Source of the DNA: Butyricimonas faecalis | GTDB lineage: Bacteria; Bacteroidota; Bacteroidia; Bacteroidales; Marinifilaceae | Direction: 5' to 3' | NCBI RefSeq assembly: GCF_003991565.1 | Contig: NZ_CP032819.1 | Span: 4,712,001 to 4,776,000 of the forward strand | DNA: 64,000 bases | Shown: piece after piece, positions 34,142-43,321 of the stretch | Position numbering within the stretch: position 1 is the first letter of the stretch | Layout: the number at the start of each line of letters is the position of its first letter | The notes under the pieces: generated by a model | The model's input: the letters and a program-made list of their open reading frames with translations, nothing else | Told to the model about the DNA's origin: nothing | Database searches by the model: none | Position numbers and translations under genes: made by a program

Positions 34142-34888
34142 TTAAAATCTGAATCCAATTTTCAGCATGGGATTGGATAGGAAGTCGAATCCGTGAGTGT
34201 CTGATGATAAAAGTTTCAATCCAACTTGTGGTCGGATGTTATATACAGTGTAATCATAGGCAACCGGTCGAATTTCGATTGAAATAAAAAATGCTTTGGA
34301 AACAAAATAATCGAATCCGGTGATTCCGGCAACTCGATACCCGAAAGCTTCTCCAATAGATTTCCCTAGATAGACTTCGTCATCTGCTTTTGCCTCTTGT
34401 TTCCCGTAAGAAAATCCGAATTCTCCTCCATAACGGAAAAACAGTTTGTCATACTTGGTTTTCACGTATCTTTCTGCTCCAAGTACGATAGCATATTTTA
34501 TTTTATCTTTTGATGTTACGAAATTGTAATCGGGGATGTCTCCGGTTTCGAATTTCCCATCTGTACTACTCCCGGGTAAAGCTCTATACTCGGGATTGTG
34601 CTTGAATGAAAATCCTCCCATTGCCTTCAGTGCCCATTTCTCAGCGAACATCCATCTGAATTCGAAATTTAGGGATAACTGTTTATCAAACCAACTGGTT
34701 TGAGGGGCGGAGATATTGTAGGTGCTCAAATCCGGGGCCGGGGCTTCCATACCGACAAAAGAACCTACACCAAAGTTTAGAGAAACACTTTTGTCTCCTT
34801 TCTTGGGGGATAGTTCTTCTTGTTGTGCGTCCGCCAATAAAACAGAACCCGTCATTATCATGGCAATTGTCAATACTCTTTTTAGCAT
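34142..34888 (-). CDS. Outer-membrane beta-barrel protein
   Basis: 248 residues from ATG 34888, which gives a clean signal peptide (MLKRVLTIAMIMTGSVLLADA). The mature part shows alternating strands (VSLNFGVGSFVGM, QLSLNFEFRWMF, FFRYGGEFGFSYG) and ends in MLKIGFRF, with a terminal Phe as in outer-membrane barrels. No named family. It lies 55 bases after the coiled-coil lipoprotein gene on the same strand; the two look like a unit. Confidence 0.7.
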   Translation of the reverse strand: MLKRVLTIAMIMTGSVLLADAQQEELSPKKGDKSVSLNFGVGSFVGMEAPAPDLSTYNISAPQTSWFDKQLSLNFEFRWMFAEKWALKAMGGFSFKHNPEYRALPGSSTDGKFETGDIPDYNFVTSKDKIKYAIVLGAERYVKTKYDKLFFRYGGEFGFSYGKQEAKADDEVYLGKSIGEAFGYRVAGITGFDYFVSKAFFISIEIRPVAYDYTVYNIRPQVGLKLLSSDTHGFDFLSNPMLKIGFRF

Positions 34889-34943
34889 ATATACAAATTT
34901 AGTGAATGCCAGTGGGGATTGCCCCACTGGTATTGGGTTTTAC

Positions 34944-37154
34944 TTATTCGGCAAGAACTGCTTCTGCGGCATCAATAGCTGCTTGCAAACGGTCAACACG
35001 TGCTTGTAGTTCGGGTTGAATTTCCTTGAGTTTTGAAATCTCGTTATTAAGTGCGTTGATTTCTGCCTGATATTCTTCGTTCTGTGCTTTGATGTAAGCG
35101 TTTAATTCTTCGTTCTTTTCTTCGTCACTGGCAAGAGCATTGAATTCTTTGATGGATTGCTCTGCTTTAGCGATAGCTTCTTCTGCTGTTTTTATCTCTT
35201 CTTTGTAGCTCTCTATTTGGGCGTCGATGCCTTCGCTGTTTGAAGTTAGGAATTCTAATAGTTGATTAGTACACTCTATTTGAGAACTTAACTCTTTAGC
35301 TTCTTTTATCAATGTGGCGTATGCTGAATTCTCTAAAGCTGCTATCGCTTCTTCTTTTTTCTGTTCAGCCGTCTCGATGTTGGCTACCGCTGCATCCCAA
35401 TCTGCTTTTGCTTGGTTCATTTCTGCTAGCAACGTTTCGGTTGTTTTGGCAGCATTGTCAACGATCGTGTTGAATTCATCGGCTAATAACGTTGCGATTT
35501 CCAACTCATCGATTGCTTTTTGTACATCTTGAACAAGTTTACCTTGATTGATTTCTGAAACAGCGGCAACGGCATCATCATATTCTTTTTGTGTAGTAGT
35601 GACATTTTCTTTTGCTTTTTCGTATGCTGTTTCATTTTCTTCAATAGCTTTGGTGGCATCAGCGATATCTTTTTTAGCTGTTGCTAACGCGGCATCGTTT
35701 GTCGTTACGGCATCGCTCGCTTTGGTCAGTTCTGCCAAAGCTGTTGCTTCATTTGTCTTGGCAACACCCAATAAAGCTTCTAACTCGGCTTTTTCCGCGG
35801 GAGTAAGGTCCGGATTTTTCAGCTCATCGGTATATTTTGCCACTAAATCTTTTTTCGCGTCGTAATCTGTTTGAGCTGCAGTCTTTTTATTATTTAATTC
35901 CGTTACTTTACCCTCGTAAGTAGCTTTGTCTTTTGTTGCTTTTTCAAGTTTTGCTTCTTGTTCTTTGGCTGTTTTTTCAAGCGGAGCCAAGGCTGCTTTT
36001 GCATCCGCTGCTGCTTTTTCTAATTTCTCTAAATTCGCTTTTGTATCAGCTAATGCTTTTTCAGCTTTTTCTTTTGCCGTGGTGGCATCTTTAATTGCAT
36101 TTGCTTGTTTTTCTTTCTCGGCATTAATTTGGGTTAGAATTCCTTGTTCGAATTCAGGGTATCCCGCGAAAGAGAATGTTTTTTCAGTCCCTTGGCTTGT
36201 CGTAACTGTTATATTGAACGGGGCAACCAACTTTCTTGTCGGATTGCTATGGTAAGCCTCTTTTGCTTCCTCGTAAGCGGCTTCCTTGTCATCAGCCTCT
36301 TGTTCTGCAGCTTCTACCGCTTGTTTTGCATCATAAATAGCTTTCAATAATTTCTTCGCCTCGTCAGCCGTATTGATCATTTCTGCTGTTTTGGAGTCAA
36401 GTTCTTTGGTGAGTTCTTCAAGTTTTGTTTCGAGTTCCTTGATTTTTTTCTCCATGGCGGCTTCTGTCAGCGTTCTTGAGGCTTCTAGTTCGGTAATCAT
36501 CTCTTTTGCATCGGCCACCTTCTCTTGATTATTTTTAATCATTTCCTGGAAACCGGCAAGGTGGTTTGCGAAATTATCAGAAATGCGATTCTTGAACCAA
36601 TTTATTTCACCCTCGTAATAGGCGATTTGATTTTGATTATTACGAAGTTTCCGCAGAGCTTTAACATAGTCAGCATACATTTCCTCTAGTTCCGGGTTAA
36701 GTTTACCGGCAATAATGGCAGCGTTCAATTTATTCAAGAAATCTTGTTGCTTGTATGCTTCCTCGGCTTTCCGAGTTTCGTATTCAAGTTCATAAATTTT
36801 TTGTTGATATTCATTTGCCATTTCAGCAGCTTTTGCTTCACTCCGAATTTTTTCAGCTTCGGCAAGTAGTTTTTCGGCTTCTGCTTTCGTTTTGGCTGCA
36901 TTGGCTTCTGCAATCAAACGTTCAATCTCAATGCGAGCAGCTTCGTTTTTAGCTTCATTTTCTACTTTCAATTTTTCGATTTCTGCCAGTAATTTTTGAG
37001 TTTCACCTTGGGCTTTCAGCATTTCGGCTTGGGCTTTCAGCCATTCTGTTTTCGCCGTCCGGATTTGTTCAACGGTGGTTGATTCCTTGTCGTCCACGCA
37101 GGATGACAGTAGGGCGATCGTTACCAACACAAATAATAAACTTATTTTTCTCAT
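34944..37154 (-). CDS. Long coiled-coil lipoprotein
   Basis: 736 residues from ATG 37154, giving a lipoprotein signal (MRKISLLFVLVTIALLSSCV, Cys about 19) and then VDDKES. Almost the whole mature protein is Ala-, Glu- and Lys-rich heptad sequence, broken near residue 320 by a short folded insert (LVAPFNITVTTSQGTEKTF) and by QAEMLKAQGETQKLLAEIEK-type runs near the start. Such a rod could reach tens of nanometres from the membrane. No enzyme motif. It probably works with the barrel protein that follows; an XRE regulator is divergent upstream. Composition alone can create false matches to tropomyosin-like proteins, so no family is assigned. Confidence 0.75.
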   Translation of the reverse strand: MRKISLLFVLVTIALLSSCVDDKESTTVEQIRTAKTEWLKAQAEMLKAQGETQKLLAEIEKLKVENEAKNEAARIEIERLIAEANAAKTKAEAEKLLAEAEKIRSEAKAAEMANEYQQKIYELEYETRKAEEAYKQQDFLNKLNAAIIAGKLNPELEEMYADYVKALRKLRNNQNQIAYYEGEINWFKNRISDNFANHLAGFQEMIKNNQEKVADAKEMITELEASRTLTEAAMEKKIKELETKLEELTKELDSKTAEMINTADEAKKLLKAIYDAKQAVEAAEQEADDKEAAYEEAKEAYHSNPTRKLVAPFNITVTTSQGTEKTFSFAGYPEFEQGILTQINAEKEKQANAIKDATTAKEKAEKALADTKANLEKLEKAAADAKAALAPLEKTAKEQEAKLEKATKDKATYEGKVTELNNKKTAAQTDYDAKKDLVAKYTDELKNPDLTPAEKAELEALLGVAKTNEATALAELTKASDAVTTNDAALATAKKDIADATKAIEENETAYEKAKENVTTTQKEYDDAVAAVSEINQGKLVQDVQKAIDELEIATLLADEFNTIVDNAAKTTETLLAEMNQAKADWDAAVANIETAEQKKEEAIAALENSAYATLIKEAKELSSQIECTNQLLEFLTSNSEGIDAQIESYKEEIKTAEEAIAKAEQSIKEFNALASDEEKNEELNAYIKAQNEEYQAEINALNNEISKLKEIQPELQARVDRLQAAIDAAEAVLAE

Positions 37155-37344
37155 AACATCTTGTTTTTTAATTAAACATTCAATAATTCTATAGTTCATT
37201 TAATACATTGCAATTAAATTGTTGTGTTTCGAATGCAAAAGTATTGGATAATATTTACATGTGCAAGAATTATTCAACATTTTTGTGTATATAATATCAC
37301 GATTATTGAAACTTTTCTCGTGATAAATCTCGTAATTTTGAATT

Positions 37345-37683
37345 ATGAAATTGGATATAGGAGAGATAATAAGGCAAGAGTTCGAGAAAAGTGGATTGAG
37401 TGCCAGTCAGTTTGCTCGGATGATTAACAAGGAAAGGACGTTGGTATATCATCTTTTCAAGCGTCAATCTATTGATACAGATTTGTTGTATCAGATTAGC
37501 ATGATATTGAACGTGGATCTGTTTCAGTTGTTTTCTGAAAAATTGAGAGAAGAAAATGATATTATCGGAGCATGTCATTCCCAAAAAACAGAGAGAATAT
37601 CGTCCAAACGGAAGATTATGCTGGAGGTAGAATTGGATGATGAAGAGTATCAAAAAATGATCCAAAAAGCATTGAATATATAG
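37345..37683 (+). CDS. XRE-family helix-turn-helix regulator
   Basis: 112 residues. Cro/CI-type helix-turn-helix at about 6-62: IGEIIRQEFEKSGLSASQFA then RMINKERTLVYHLFKRQSID and a hydrophobic helix ending LNVDLFQLF. The C-terminal 40 residues are charged (KRKIMLEVELDDEEYQKMI). Divergent from the coiled-coil lipoprotein gene with 190 bases between the starts, so it may control that pair (inference). Confidence 0.85.
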   Translation: MKLDIGEIIRQEFEKSGLSASQFARMINKERTLVYHLFKRQSIDTDLLYQISMILNVDLFQLFSEKLREENDIIGACHSQKTERISSKRKIMLEVELDDEEYQKMIQKALNI

Positions 37684-37934
37684 TCGCTTTAATTTTTCTT
37701 GATCCCGATTACTTTAACATGAATTCGATATAAACAATCGTTTCCACACCAACGGGTGCGGACTTTTTCTGTACCCCCACGGATGGTCGGGGAAGCGGTG
37801 ATTTGTCCCCGTAAAATGGGCGTTCCAATGGAGCTTCTACTTGATGGAGCTATTAGCCTGTTATCAAGTTGCTATATTAGACTTATCACCTTGTTAATAA
37901 TTGCTATCGTAATCTAATATTTTGCTATTTTAAA

Positions 37935-37978
37935 GGGAGGAGAATGGGAGCGGAATGGGAGGGGAATGGGAGCGGCTC
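37935..37978. repeat. Four tandem 11-base repeats
   Basis: Units GGGAGGAGAAT, GGGAGCGGAAT, GGGAGGGGAAT, GGGAGCGGCTC. They lie in the gap 37684-38131, which has no gene; the rest of the gap is AT-rich with short repeated words (GATAACAAGTTG-like) and a C/G-rich hairpin at its end. Possibly a decayed coding or regulatory region. Confidence 0.7.
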
Positions 37979-38109
37979 GCAATATGATGGCAATATGATA
38001 ACAAGTTGATGGCGTTTTGATAACTTTATTTTGTATTATTTTGCATGTAATTTTTATGGAACACCGGGAGTATCTAACAAGTCAGTCTTTTAATGACGAC
38101 CACCCCTAA

Positions 38110-38130
38110 CCCCTCCTTGCACAGGAGGGG
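38110..38130. repeat. Hairpin CCCCTCCT / AGGAGGGG beside the IS
   Basis: Perfect 8-bp stem with a 5-base loop immediately left of the IS256-family element. A related C/G-rich hairpin is on the other side at 39437-39457, so the IS seems to have inserted in an intergenic repeat tract. Confidence 0.6.
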
Positions 38131-38131
38131 A

Positions 38132-39410
38132 GATAGTGTACCAAAAAGTGTGTATAGCCCTTCTTTTTTCATATTTGCAAATCTATTAATTTTTAATAAA
38201 ATAATCTTGATTCTAAAAAATTATAAATTGGGTACTTGTAAATATCTGCATTTTGCGCCACCGTTCCCATGAGCAGGATGACGGCTCGCGGGTTTGGCAT
38301 TGCGCCCCTCATGTTTATAACCCTCTTGTAATCCCTGTTCAGCCTTTCGATCCAGTTTGTAGTGTAAATCATCCCCCTGATTTCTCTTTCATACTTGAAG
38401 TACGTGAAGTAGAACCTGTACCTGTCGTGACAATATCTTTTCAAGACGGGATAACTTTTCTGCCACCTGGCAATAAACTCTTTAAATTTTAGAAAAGCCT
38501 TTTCCGGCGAGATCTCCCACTGGTCGGGAGCGCAAATTTGTTTAAGCTCTTCCAGCACTTGTTTCTTGTCCCTTGGCTTGACCTTTCCCGCGATATTCCT
38601 CTTCAAATGCACGGTACATAGCTGTAGATCCGCCAGCGGGAAAGTATCCGCCAGGACATTTTCAATGCCGGGGAGCCCGTCACACACCAGGAGGTTAACC
38701 TCCTGGACCCCTCTCGCTTTTAGATCCTCGAACACGTCTTTCCAGTTCGTGGCGCTTTCCACGGGGAAGTTCACGACGGTCAAAACTTCCCTTGTCCGGT
38801 CTTCTTTCACCCCTAAAACCGTGTAGTAGGCTTCGTTGCTCACGGACTCATCCCGCCGGGTGAGGACATAAGTGGCATCAATATAAAGAATGGGGTAACG
38901 CTTCTCAAGTTTACGCCCCAGCCAGGCGTTTACATCTTCACGTGCCGTGTTCAAGAGACGACTTACCTGACTTTTACTGTAATGCTTGCCGTAAAACTGT
39001 TCGTAAATTTTACCCACTTGTTCCGTGGTTAAACCACTACAATAAAGGCTACTCACTAGCTTTTGCGCTTCTTCTTCCTGGTCTTTCAACACGCCTAGTA
39101 ACATCGGGTAAAAATTACTGTTACGACTACGCGGGACCCGAAGCTCGAAGACCTTACCTCCATGACAGACTCTACGGCCTCGAAAACCGTTACTCACGTC
39201 TGATAACGTTTCGTTATGAAGACTTCGCTCGGTGAGCATTAAACTCTCTAACCCGCGTTTTACTAATCCATGAAAACCGGATTCGCCATTTGTTATTTCT
39301 GAAATTATTTCCGAGATTTGTTCATGTGTAAATTCCATAAATATTCATTTTTGACAGTTCCATTACAAAAATAAAAAATTTGGGATTTACACACTTTTTG
39401 GTACACTATC
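38132..39410. mobile_element. Complete IS256-family insertion sequence
   Basis: 1279 bases bounded by perfect 23-bp inverted repeats starting GATAGTGTACCAAAAAGTGT. Flanks are GGAGGGGA on the left and GGAGGGAA on the right, 7 of 8 matching, consistent with the 8-base target duplication of this family with one change. A truncated second copy is at 5659-6146. Confidence 0.93.
38193..39338 (-). CDS. IS256-family transposase
   Basis: 381 residues, mutator-type (Transposase_mut) DDE enzyme. Catalytic Asp in LYIDATYVL (about 153), second Asp in LLVCDGLPGI (about 220) and Glu in TNWIERLNRDYKR (about 332). The N-terminal DNA-binding part includes QVGKIYEQFYGKHYSKSQVS. Intact, so the element should be active; start lies 72 bases inside the right inverted repeat. 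Confidence 0.96.
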   Translation of the reverse strand: MEFTHEQISEIISEITNGESGFHGLVKRGLESLMLTERSLHNETLSDVSNGFRGRRVCHGGKVFELRVPRSRNSNFYPMLLGVLKDQEEEAQKLVSSLYCSGLTTEQVGKIYEQFYGKHYSKSQVSRLLNTAREDVNAWLGRKLEKRYPILYIDATYVLTRRDESVSNEAYYTVLGVKEDRTREVLTVVNFPVESATNWKDVFEDLKARGVQEVNLLVCDGLPGIENVLADTFPLADLQLCTVHLKRNIAGKVKPRDKKQVLEELKQICAPDQWEISPEKAFLKFKEFIARWQKSYPVLKRYCHDRYRFYFTYFKYEREIRGMIYTTNWIERLNRDYKRVINMRGAMPNPRAVILLMGTVAQNADIYKYPIYNFLESRLFY

Positions 39411-39436
39411 GGAGGGAAACCGCTTGGTAATCAACC

Positions 39437-39457
39437 CTCCCCCTGGGTAAGGGGGAG
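39437..39457. repeat. Hairpin CTCCCCCT / AGGGGGAG
   Basis: Perfect 8-bp stem in the C/G-rich tract right of the IS, in the same style as 38110-38130. The 186-base gap 39411-39596 holds no gene. Confidence 0.55.
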
Positions 39458-39596
39458 TTGGAGGGGGTAGTTTGTTGATAGGAATAAGACTTGTCAGACA
39501 GTCCCTTATTTTTTAGTAATCGTCGTTTTGTCGGTTGCCCTCGCTTTCGGGAATATCAAGGATGCGGAGTTGTCCGGAATACAACCGCGTGAGGGT

Positions 39597-42083
39597 TTAG
39601 ATGTCCAGTTTTACCACGGTAATTCCCGCGCCTCCCATTTGCACGTGTTCATCTCCACAGGAACCCACGACGGGATTCGTTTTTAAGAAGTCCCGTATGA
39701 TTTGTCGAAGGGCTCCGGTGCCTATTCCATGCAAGATACGGAGATCTTTCATGTTCAGCATGACGGCTGTATCAATAAATTCCGATACTTTCATGAGTGC
39801 CTCGTCTCCTCGTAATCCTCGCACATCTATCTCCGGTTTGAAATCCACGCGTTTCTGGCTGATGTTTTCCAGATAGTTGGAAGAGGGGCGCGGTATCCTG
39901 TTTTGCGTGATTTTCTTGGCTGCGCTGTTCGATATTTTCGAGAGGCGTTCCACTTTCACGGTTGTCATCAGGCCTCCGAGCGCGATAACTGCATTTTTCT
40001 CGTTTATTTCGATGATTTCGCCAACGGTTTTGTTATCCAGTTGCACGAGGTCGCCCTTGCTGAACGTTGGCGCTTGTTCCTGTTGCGCGGCTTCTTCCGG
40101 GGTGGAGGTTTGCGGGCGTTTCCCTTTTTCCTTCTGTTTCTTTTCCCGGTTTTTCAATTTCTCGATTTTTCTTTTCAGCCGTTCTTCCTCTTCTTCTTCG
40201 CTGGCTAACAACCGGAGTTTTTCTTCCTCGAATGTTTTTCGGGCCAAGCGGGTTTGTTCCTTTTCGGCTTGACTTTCCTTGATTTGTCGGATGGTGTTTT
40301 CGATCGTCTTGTTGGCCCCGGAGATGAGTTCTTTGGCTTTCTCCTGGGCCTCTTGGATGATTGTTTTCCTGAGTTTGGAAGCCTCGTCCAACTCTTTTTT
40401 GTAACGCTCTAGCACTTCTTCCAGGCGTTTTTCATTTTCATGAATGCGTTTCCGTTTTTCTTCCCAGTAGCGTTTATCCCGTAGGATTTCTTTCAAGTGT
40501 TTGTCGAAATTTACCCGGTCTTCACCGATCTTGCTGGCGGCATCGTCCAGAATTTCTTTGGGTAACCCGATTTTCTTGGCGATTTCGAAGGCAAAAGATG
40601 AACCCGGTTTCCCGATTTCCAGTTGGAAGAGCGGCAGCATCCGGTGGCTGTCGTAGAGCATGGCCCCGTTTGCGATCCCGGGAGCCGAGGAGGCGAAATG
40701 TTTTAAGTTGGTGTAGTGGGTCGTGATGACACCTCTCGTTTGGTTGTGGTTGAGCGCGTTTAAAATGGCTTCCGCTATCGCGCCTCCCAGCATGGGTTCG
40801 GTTCCCGTGCCGAATTCGTCGATCAGGATAAGCGTGTCCCGCGAGGCATAGCGGATGAAATTTTTCATGTTCAGCAAGTGCGAGCTGTATGTACTCAAGT
40901 CATTTTCGAGCGATTGCTCGTCTCCCATGTCGATGAGTATTTTGTGGAATATCCCGAATTTGCTGGATTCTTCCACGGGTACGGGCACGCCGCATTGGAA
41001 CATGTATTGTAGTAAGCCGGCTGTTTGGAGGCAGACGGATTTACCTCCCGCGTTAGGACCGGATATCAAGATAATCCGTTGGTCTTCGTTTATTTCAAGG
41101 TCCAGGGGGACCACGTCTTTCCCGTTTGCTTTCAGGCTTAGGTAGAGTAGGGGGTGTTTTGCCCGATACCACAGCATGGAAGGGGTGTCTTCAAACAGGG
41201 GCACGATGGCGTTTACCCGGATGGCAAAAAGTGCTTTTGCCCGCGCGAAGTCCACGAATGCCATGAAATCGTAGGCGGGGATCAGGTCATATATATAAGG
41301 ACGCAGGTCATCGGCAAATTGCCGGAGGATACGGGTGATTTCCCGTTTCTCTTCCAGTTGCAGTTCCCGGATTTCATTGTTTGTTTCGATGATTTCCGCG
41401 GGTTCGATGTAAGAGGTTTTCCCGGTGGTGGATTCGTCGTGCACGATTCCGTTTAATTTCCGCTTGAAGGCCGCGGGTACGGGTATCACCATTCTACCGT
41501 CCCGGATGGCGATGTTGCTGTCCTTGTCGACCCAGCCTTCTTCCTGTGCTTTCTGCAACAGGGATTGCATGCGCCGGGAGATGCCCGATTGTTTTTTCGC
41601 GATGCTATGACGTATGTTGCCTAAAGCGGGAGAGGCGGTGTCCTTGATTGTCCCGAATTTTGAAACGATCGAGTCCAGGCGTTGCAGGATGTAGGGAAAT
41701 ACCCGTACATCCCCGGCCCGGGCTACCAGGTGAGGGTAGATTTCTTGTTTGGTGTTGAAGAAGCGCATGATGGCGTTCAGCGACTCCAGCGAGTTTTTCA
41801 AGACGACCAGTTCATTTACTTCCAGGAATAATCCTTCTACTTTCACGCGCAGCAAGAAGGGGCGGGCATCATGGTAGTAGGATACGGGAAAGTTCTCTTC
41901 TTCCTGGCAAATCCGCATGAATTCGGAGGTTTCAGCCAGAGAGGTCGCTATCCACCCGGCATCGGTGGAGAACTTGATGTTGCCGACTAGTTCCCGGCCC
42001 ATGTCGCTCAAGCAGTTGTTGCTGATGAGTTGTCTTATTTTATCGAATTTTATTTTAGATTCAAAGTTTTCGGGATAAATCAT
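39597..42083 (-). CDS. mutS2: MutS2 family ATPase/endonuclease
   Basis: 828 residues. MutS-like core and clamp (about 1-310), ATPase with Walker A SGPNAGGKSVCLQT (about 330) and Walker B TLILIDEFGTGTEP (about 408), a long charged coiled region (about 515-640), a KOW-like patch (FSKGDLVQLDNKTVGEI), and a C-terminal Smr domain (IDVRGLRGDEAL about 755; ILHGIGTGALRQ about 786). MutS2 acts on recombination intermediates or stalled ribosomes rather than mismatch repair. The Smr LDLRG motif reads VDVRG-like IDVRG, which is common. Confidence 0.95.
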   Translation of the reverse strand: MIYPENFESKIKFDKIRQLISNNCLSDMGRELVGNIKFSTDAGWIATSLAETSEFMRICQEEENFPVSYYHDARPFLLRVKVEGLFLEVNELVVLKNSLESLNAIMRFFNTKQEIYPHLVARAGDVRVFPYILQRLDSIVSKFGTIKDTASPALGNIRHSIAKKQSGISRRMQSLLQKAQEEGWVDKDSNIAIRDGRMVIPVPAAFKRKLNGIVHDESTTGKTSYIEPAEIIETNNEIRELQLEEKREITRILRQFADDLRPYIYDLIPAYDFMAFVDFARAKALFAIRVNAIVPLFEDTPSMLWYRAKHPLLYLSLKANGKDVVPLDLEINEDQRIILISGPNAGGKSVCLQTAGLLQYMFQCGVPVPVEESSKFGIFHKILIDMGDEQSLENDLSTYSSHLLNMKNFIRYASRDTLILIDEFGTGTEPMLGGAIAEAILNALNHNQTRGVITTHYTNLKHFASSAPGIANGAMLYDSHRMLPLFQLEIGKPGSSFAFEIAKKIGLPKEILDDAASKIGEDRVNFDKHLKEILRDKRYWEEKRKRIHENEKRLEEVLERYKKELDEASKLRKTIIQEAQEKAKELISGANKTIENTIRQIKESQAEKEQTRLARKTFEEEKLRLLASEEEEEERLKRKIEKLKNREKKQKEKGKRPQTSTPEEAAQQEQAPTFSKGDLVQLDNKTVGEIIEINEKNAVIALGGLMTTVKVERLSKISNSAAKKITQNRIPRPSSNYLENISQKRVDFKPEIDVRGLRGDEALMKVSEFIDTAVMLNMKDLRILHGIGTGALRQIIRDFLKTNPVVGSCGDEHVQMGGAGITVVKLDI

Positions 42084-42103
42084 ATTGAATAAGAAATTGA
42101 AGA

Positions 42104-42808
42104 TTATTTATTCGAGATCATGAATTTGTGAGTTGTTCCTTGATCTGTTTTGATGAGGAGGTGATCGTCCGGTTTGATTTTGCCCGCGTGTTTCGGGAGA
42201 TACCGGATGATGAGGTTACCCGTCATTCCCTTGTGTAGCACGGGAGGGGTGCAGTCCACTTCCAGGTAGTCGGGTTTAAAGATAGATGTGATCGATACGT
42301 TCTTTTTGCCCGTGTTGATCAGGTTTATGATCTGGTGTTTGTTTTTTGCTTGTTCTAAGTGGATCGTGTCCGTGGTGAAACGTAGGTTGCCGACCGCGAC
42401 GGGGTAGGTTGTCGGGATGTCAACCGGTGGAGCAACGACCTCTCCTTCCAGGCGCAACACGATGTTCGGGGGTGTGGCATTCGTGTACACGATAATTTTT
42501 TTCGAGAACACACCGGGGCGGTCTTTCGGGTTGAACGTGACGGTGATGGTGCTACTGTCCCCGGGAAGTATGGGTTTCCTGTTCCATTTGGGAGTGGTGC
42601 AACCACACGTGGTTTCGATGTGTTTGATCAACAAGGGTGCTTTCCCCTTGTTTGTAAGTTTAAATTCGCGGGTTACTTTTCCCCCGTCTTCTTGCACGAG
42701 TCCCAGGTTGAACGTGGTCTTTTCGAACGCGATCTTGGCCCGTTGGCCCAATGATAGCGTCGGGATGAAAAATAATATGGTATATATAATAAGTAGTTTC
42801 ATCTGCAT
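42104..42808 (-). CDS. DUF1573 secreted protein
   Basis: 234 residues from ATG 42808 (MQMKLLIIYTILFF...), with a GAGAAGAA ribosome site just upstream; ATG 42802 is equally possible. Signal peptide ending about SLG. Two Ig-like DUF1573 units: the first with FNLGLVQEDGGKVTREFKLTNKG and HIETTCGCTTPKW, a hallmark CGC after Thr-Thr; the second around VGNLRFTTDTI. Such proteins are periplasmic or surface-located in Bacteroidota with unknown role. Divergent from rpsO. Confidence 0.85.
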   Translation of the reverse strand: MQMKLLIIYTILFFIPTLSLGQRAKIAFEKTTFNLGLVQEDGGKVTREFKLTNKGKAPLLIKHIETTCGCTTPKWNRKPILPGDSSTITVTFNPKDRPGVFSKKIIVYTNATPPNIVLRLEGEVVAPPVDIPTTYPVAVGNLRFTTDTIHLEQAKNKHQIINLINTGKKNVSITSIFKPDYLEVDCTPPVLHKGMTGNLIIRYLPKHAGKIKPDDHLLIKTDQGTTHKFMISNK

Positions 42809-42834
42809 TTCTTCTCGCGTGTAATTTAGGGATA

Positions 42835-42842
42835 CAAAAATA
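42835..42842 (-). promoter_or_regulatory. Candidate -7 promoter element of the DUF1573 gene
   Basis: TATTTTTG on the minus strand, 27 bases before the start. Confidence 0.45.
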
Positions 42843-42861
42843 TAAAAAGGGTTGGAAAAGA

Positions 42862-42892
42862 TTGGTTTATGTCGGAATAAAACGTATCTTTG
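42862..42892 (+). promoter_or_regulatory. Promoter of rpsO
   Basis: TTGG and TATCTTTG separated by 19 bases, 41 bases before the rpsO ATG; a strong match to the Bacteroidales pattern. Confidence 0.7.
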
Positions 42893-42932
42893 CGGCGTTA
42901 AAATTATTATTAAATTTAAAAGACTGTATATC

Positions 42933-43202
42933 ATGTATTTGACATCAGAAAAGAAAGAAGAACTTTTTTCACAGTACGGGAAGTCTAATAAAGATACCGG
43001 CTCTGTTGAGTCACAAGTAGCTTTATTTTCCTACCGTATCGCTCATTTGACTGAGCATTTGAAGAAAAACCACAAAGATTTCGCTACTCAAAGATCTTTG
43101 ATTAAATTGGTTGGAAAACGTAGAGCGTTGCTTGATTACATGAAGAAAAGAGATATCGATAGATATCGTGCTATTGTTAAAGCATTGAATTTACGTAAAT
43201 AA
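42933..43202 (+). CDS. rpsO: Ribosomal protein S15
   Basis: 89 residues, the standard S15 length, from ATG 42933; the frame is open upstream but those residues are not S15. Blocks: YGKSNKDTGSVESQVALFSY, HLTEHLKKNHKDFATQRSL and LVGKRRALLDYMKKRD, all for 16S rRNA binding. Followed by a terminator, then pnp, the same order as in many bacteria. Confidence 0.98.
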   Translation: MYLTSEKKEELFSQYGKSNKDTGSVESQVALFSYRIAHLTEHLKKNHKDFATQRSLIKLVGKRRALLDYMKKRDIDRYRAIVKALNLRK

Positions 43203-43211
43203 TTACATAAG

Positions 43212-43240
43212 AACGACCCGGGTCGTCCGGGTCGTTTTAC
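43212..43240 (+). terminator. Terminator after rpsO
   Basis: AACGACCCGG / CCGGGTCGTT 10-bp stem, loop GTCGT, then TTTAC TTTT. It lies between rpsO and pnp and could also be a processing site. Confidence 0.75.
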
Positions 43241-43321
43241 TTTTAATCCTCCCCTCCTCCTCCTTTTATCTAAAAAGAATTCCGTTAAAATGTTTAGTAT
43301 TTTAACAGTTTTATTATTTCT

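Noticed and set aside
35314-36255. Ser/Ala/Phe-rich plus-strand frames in the coiled-coil gene
   Set aside because: Opposite-strand shadows of the Ala/Glu/Lys-rich lipoprotein, with no start signals.
37935-37978. Possible CRISPR-like array
   Set aside because: The 11-base units are contiguous with no spacers, and no cas gene is present.
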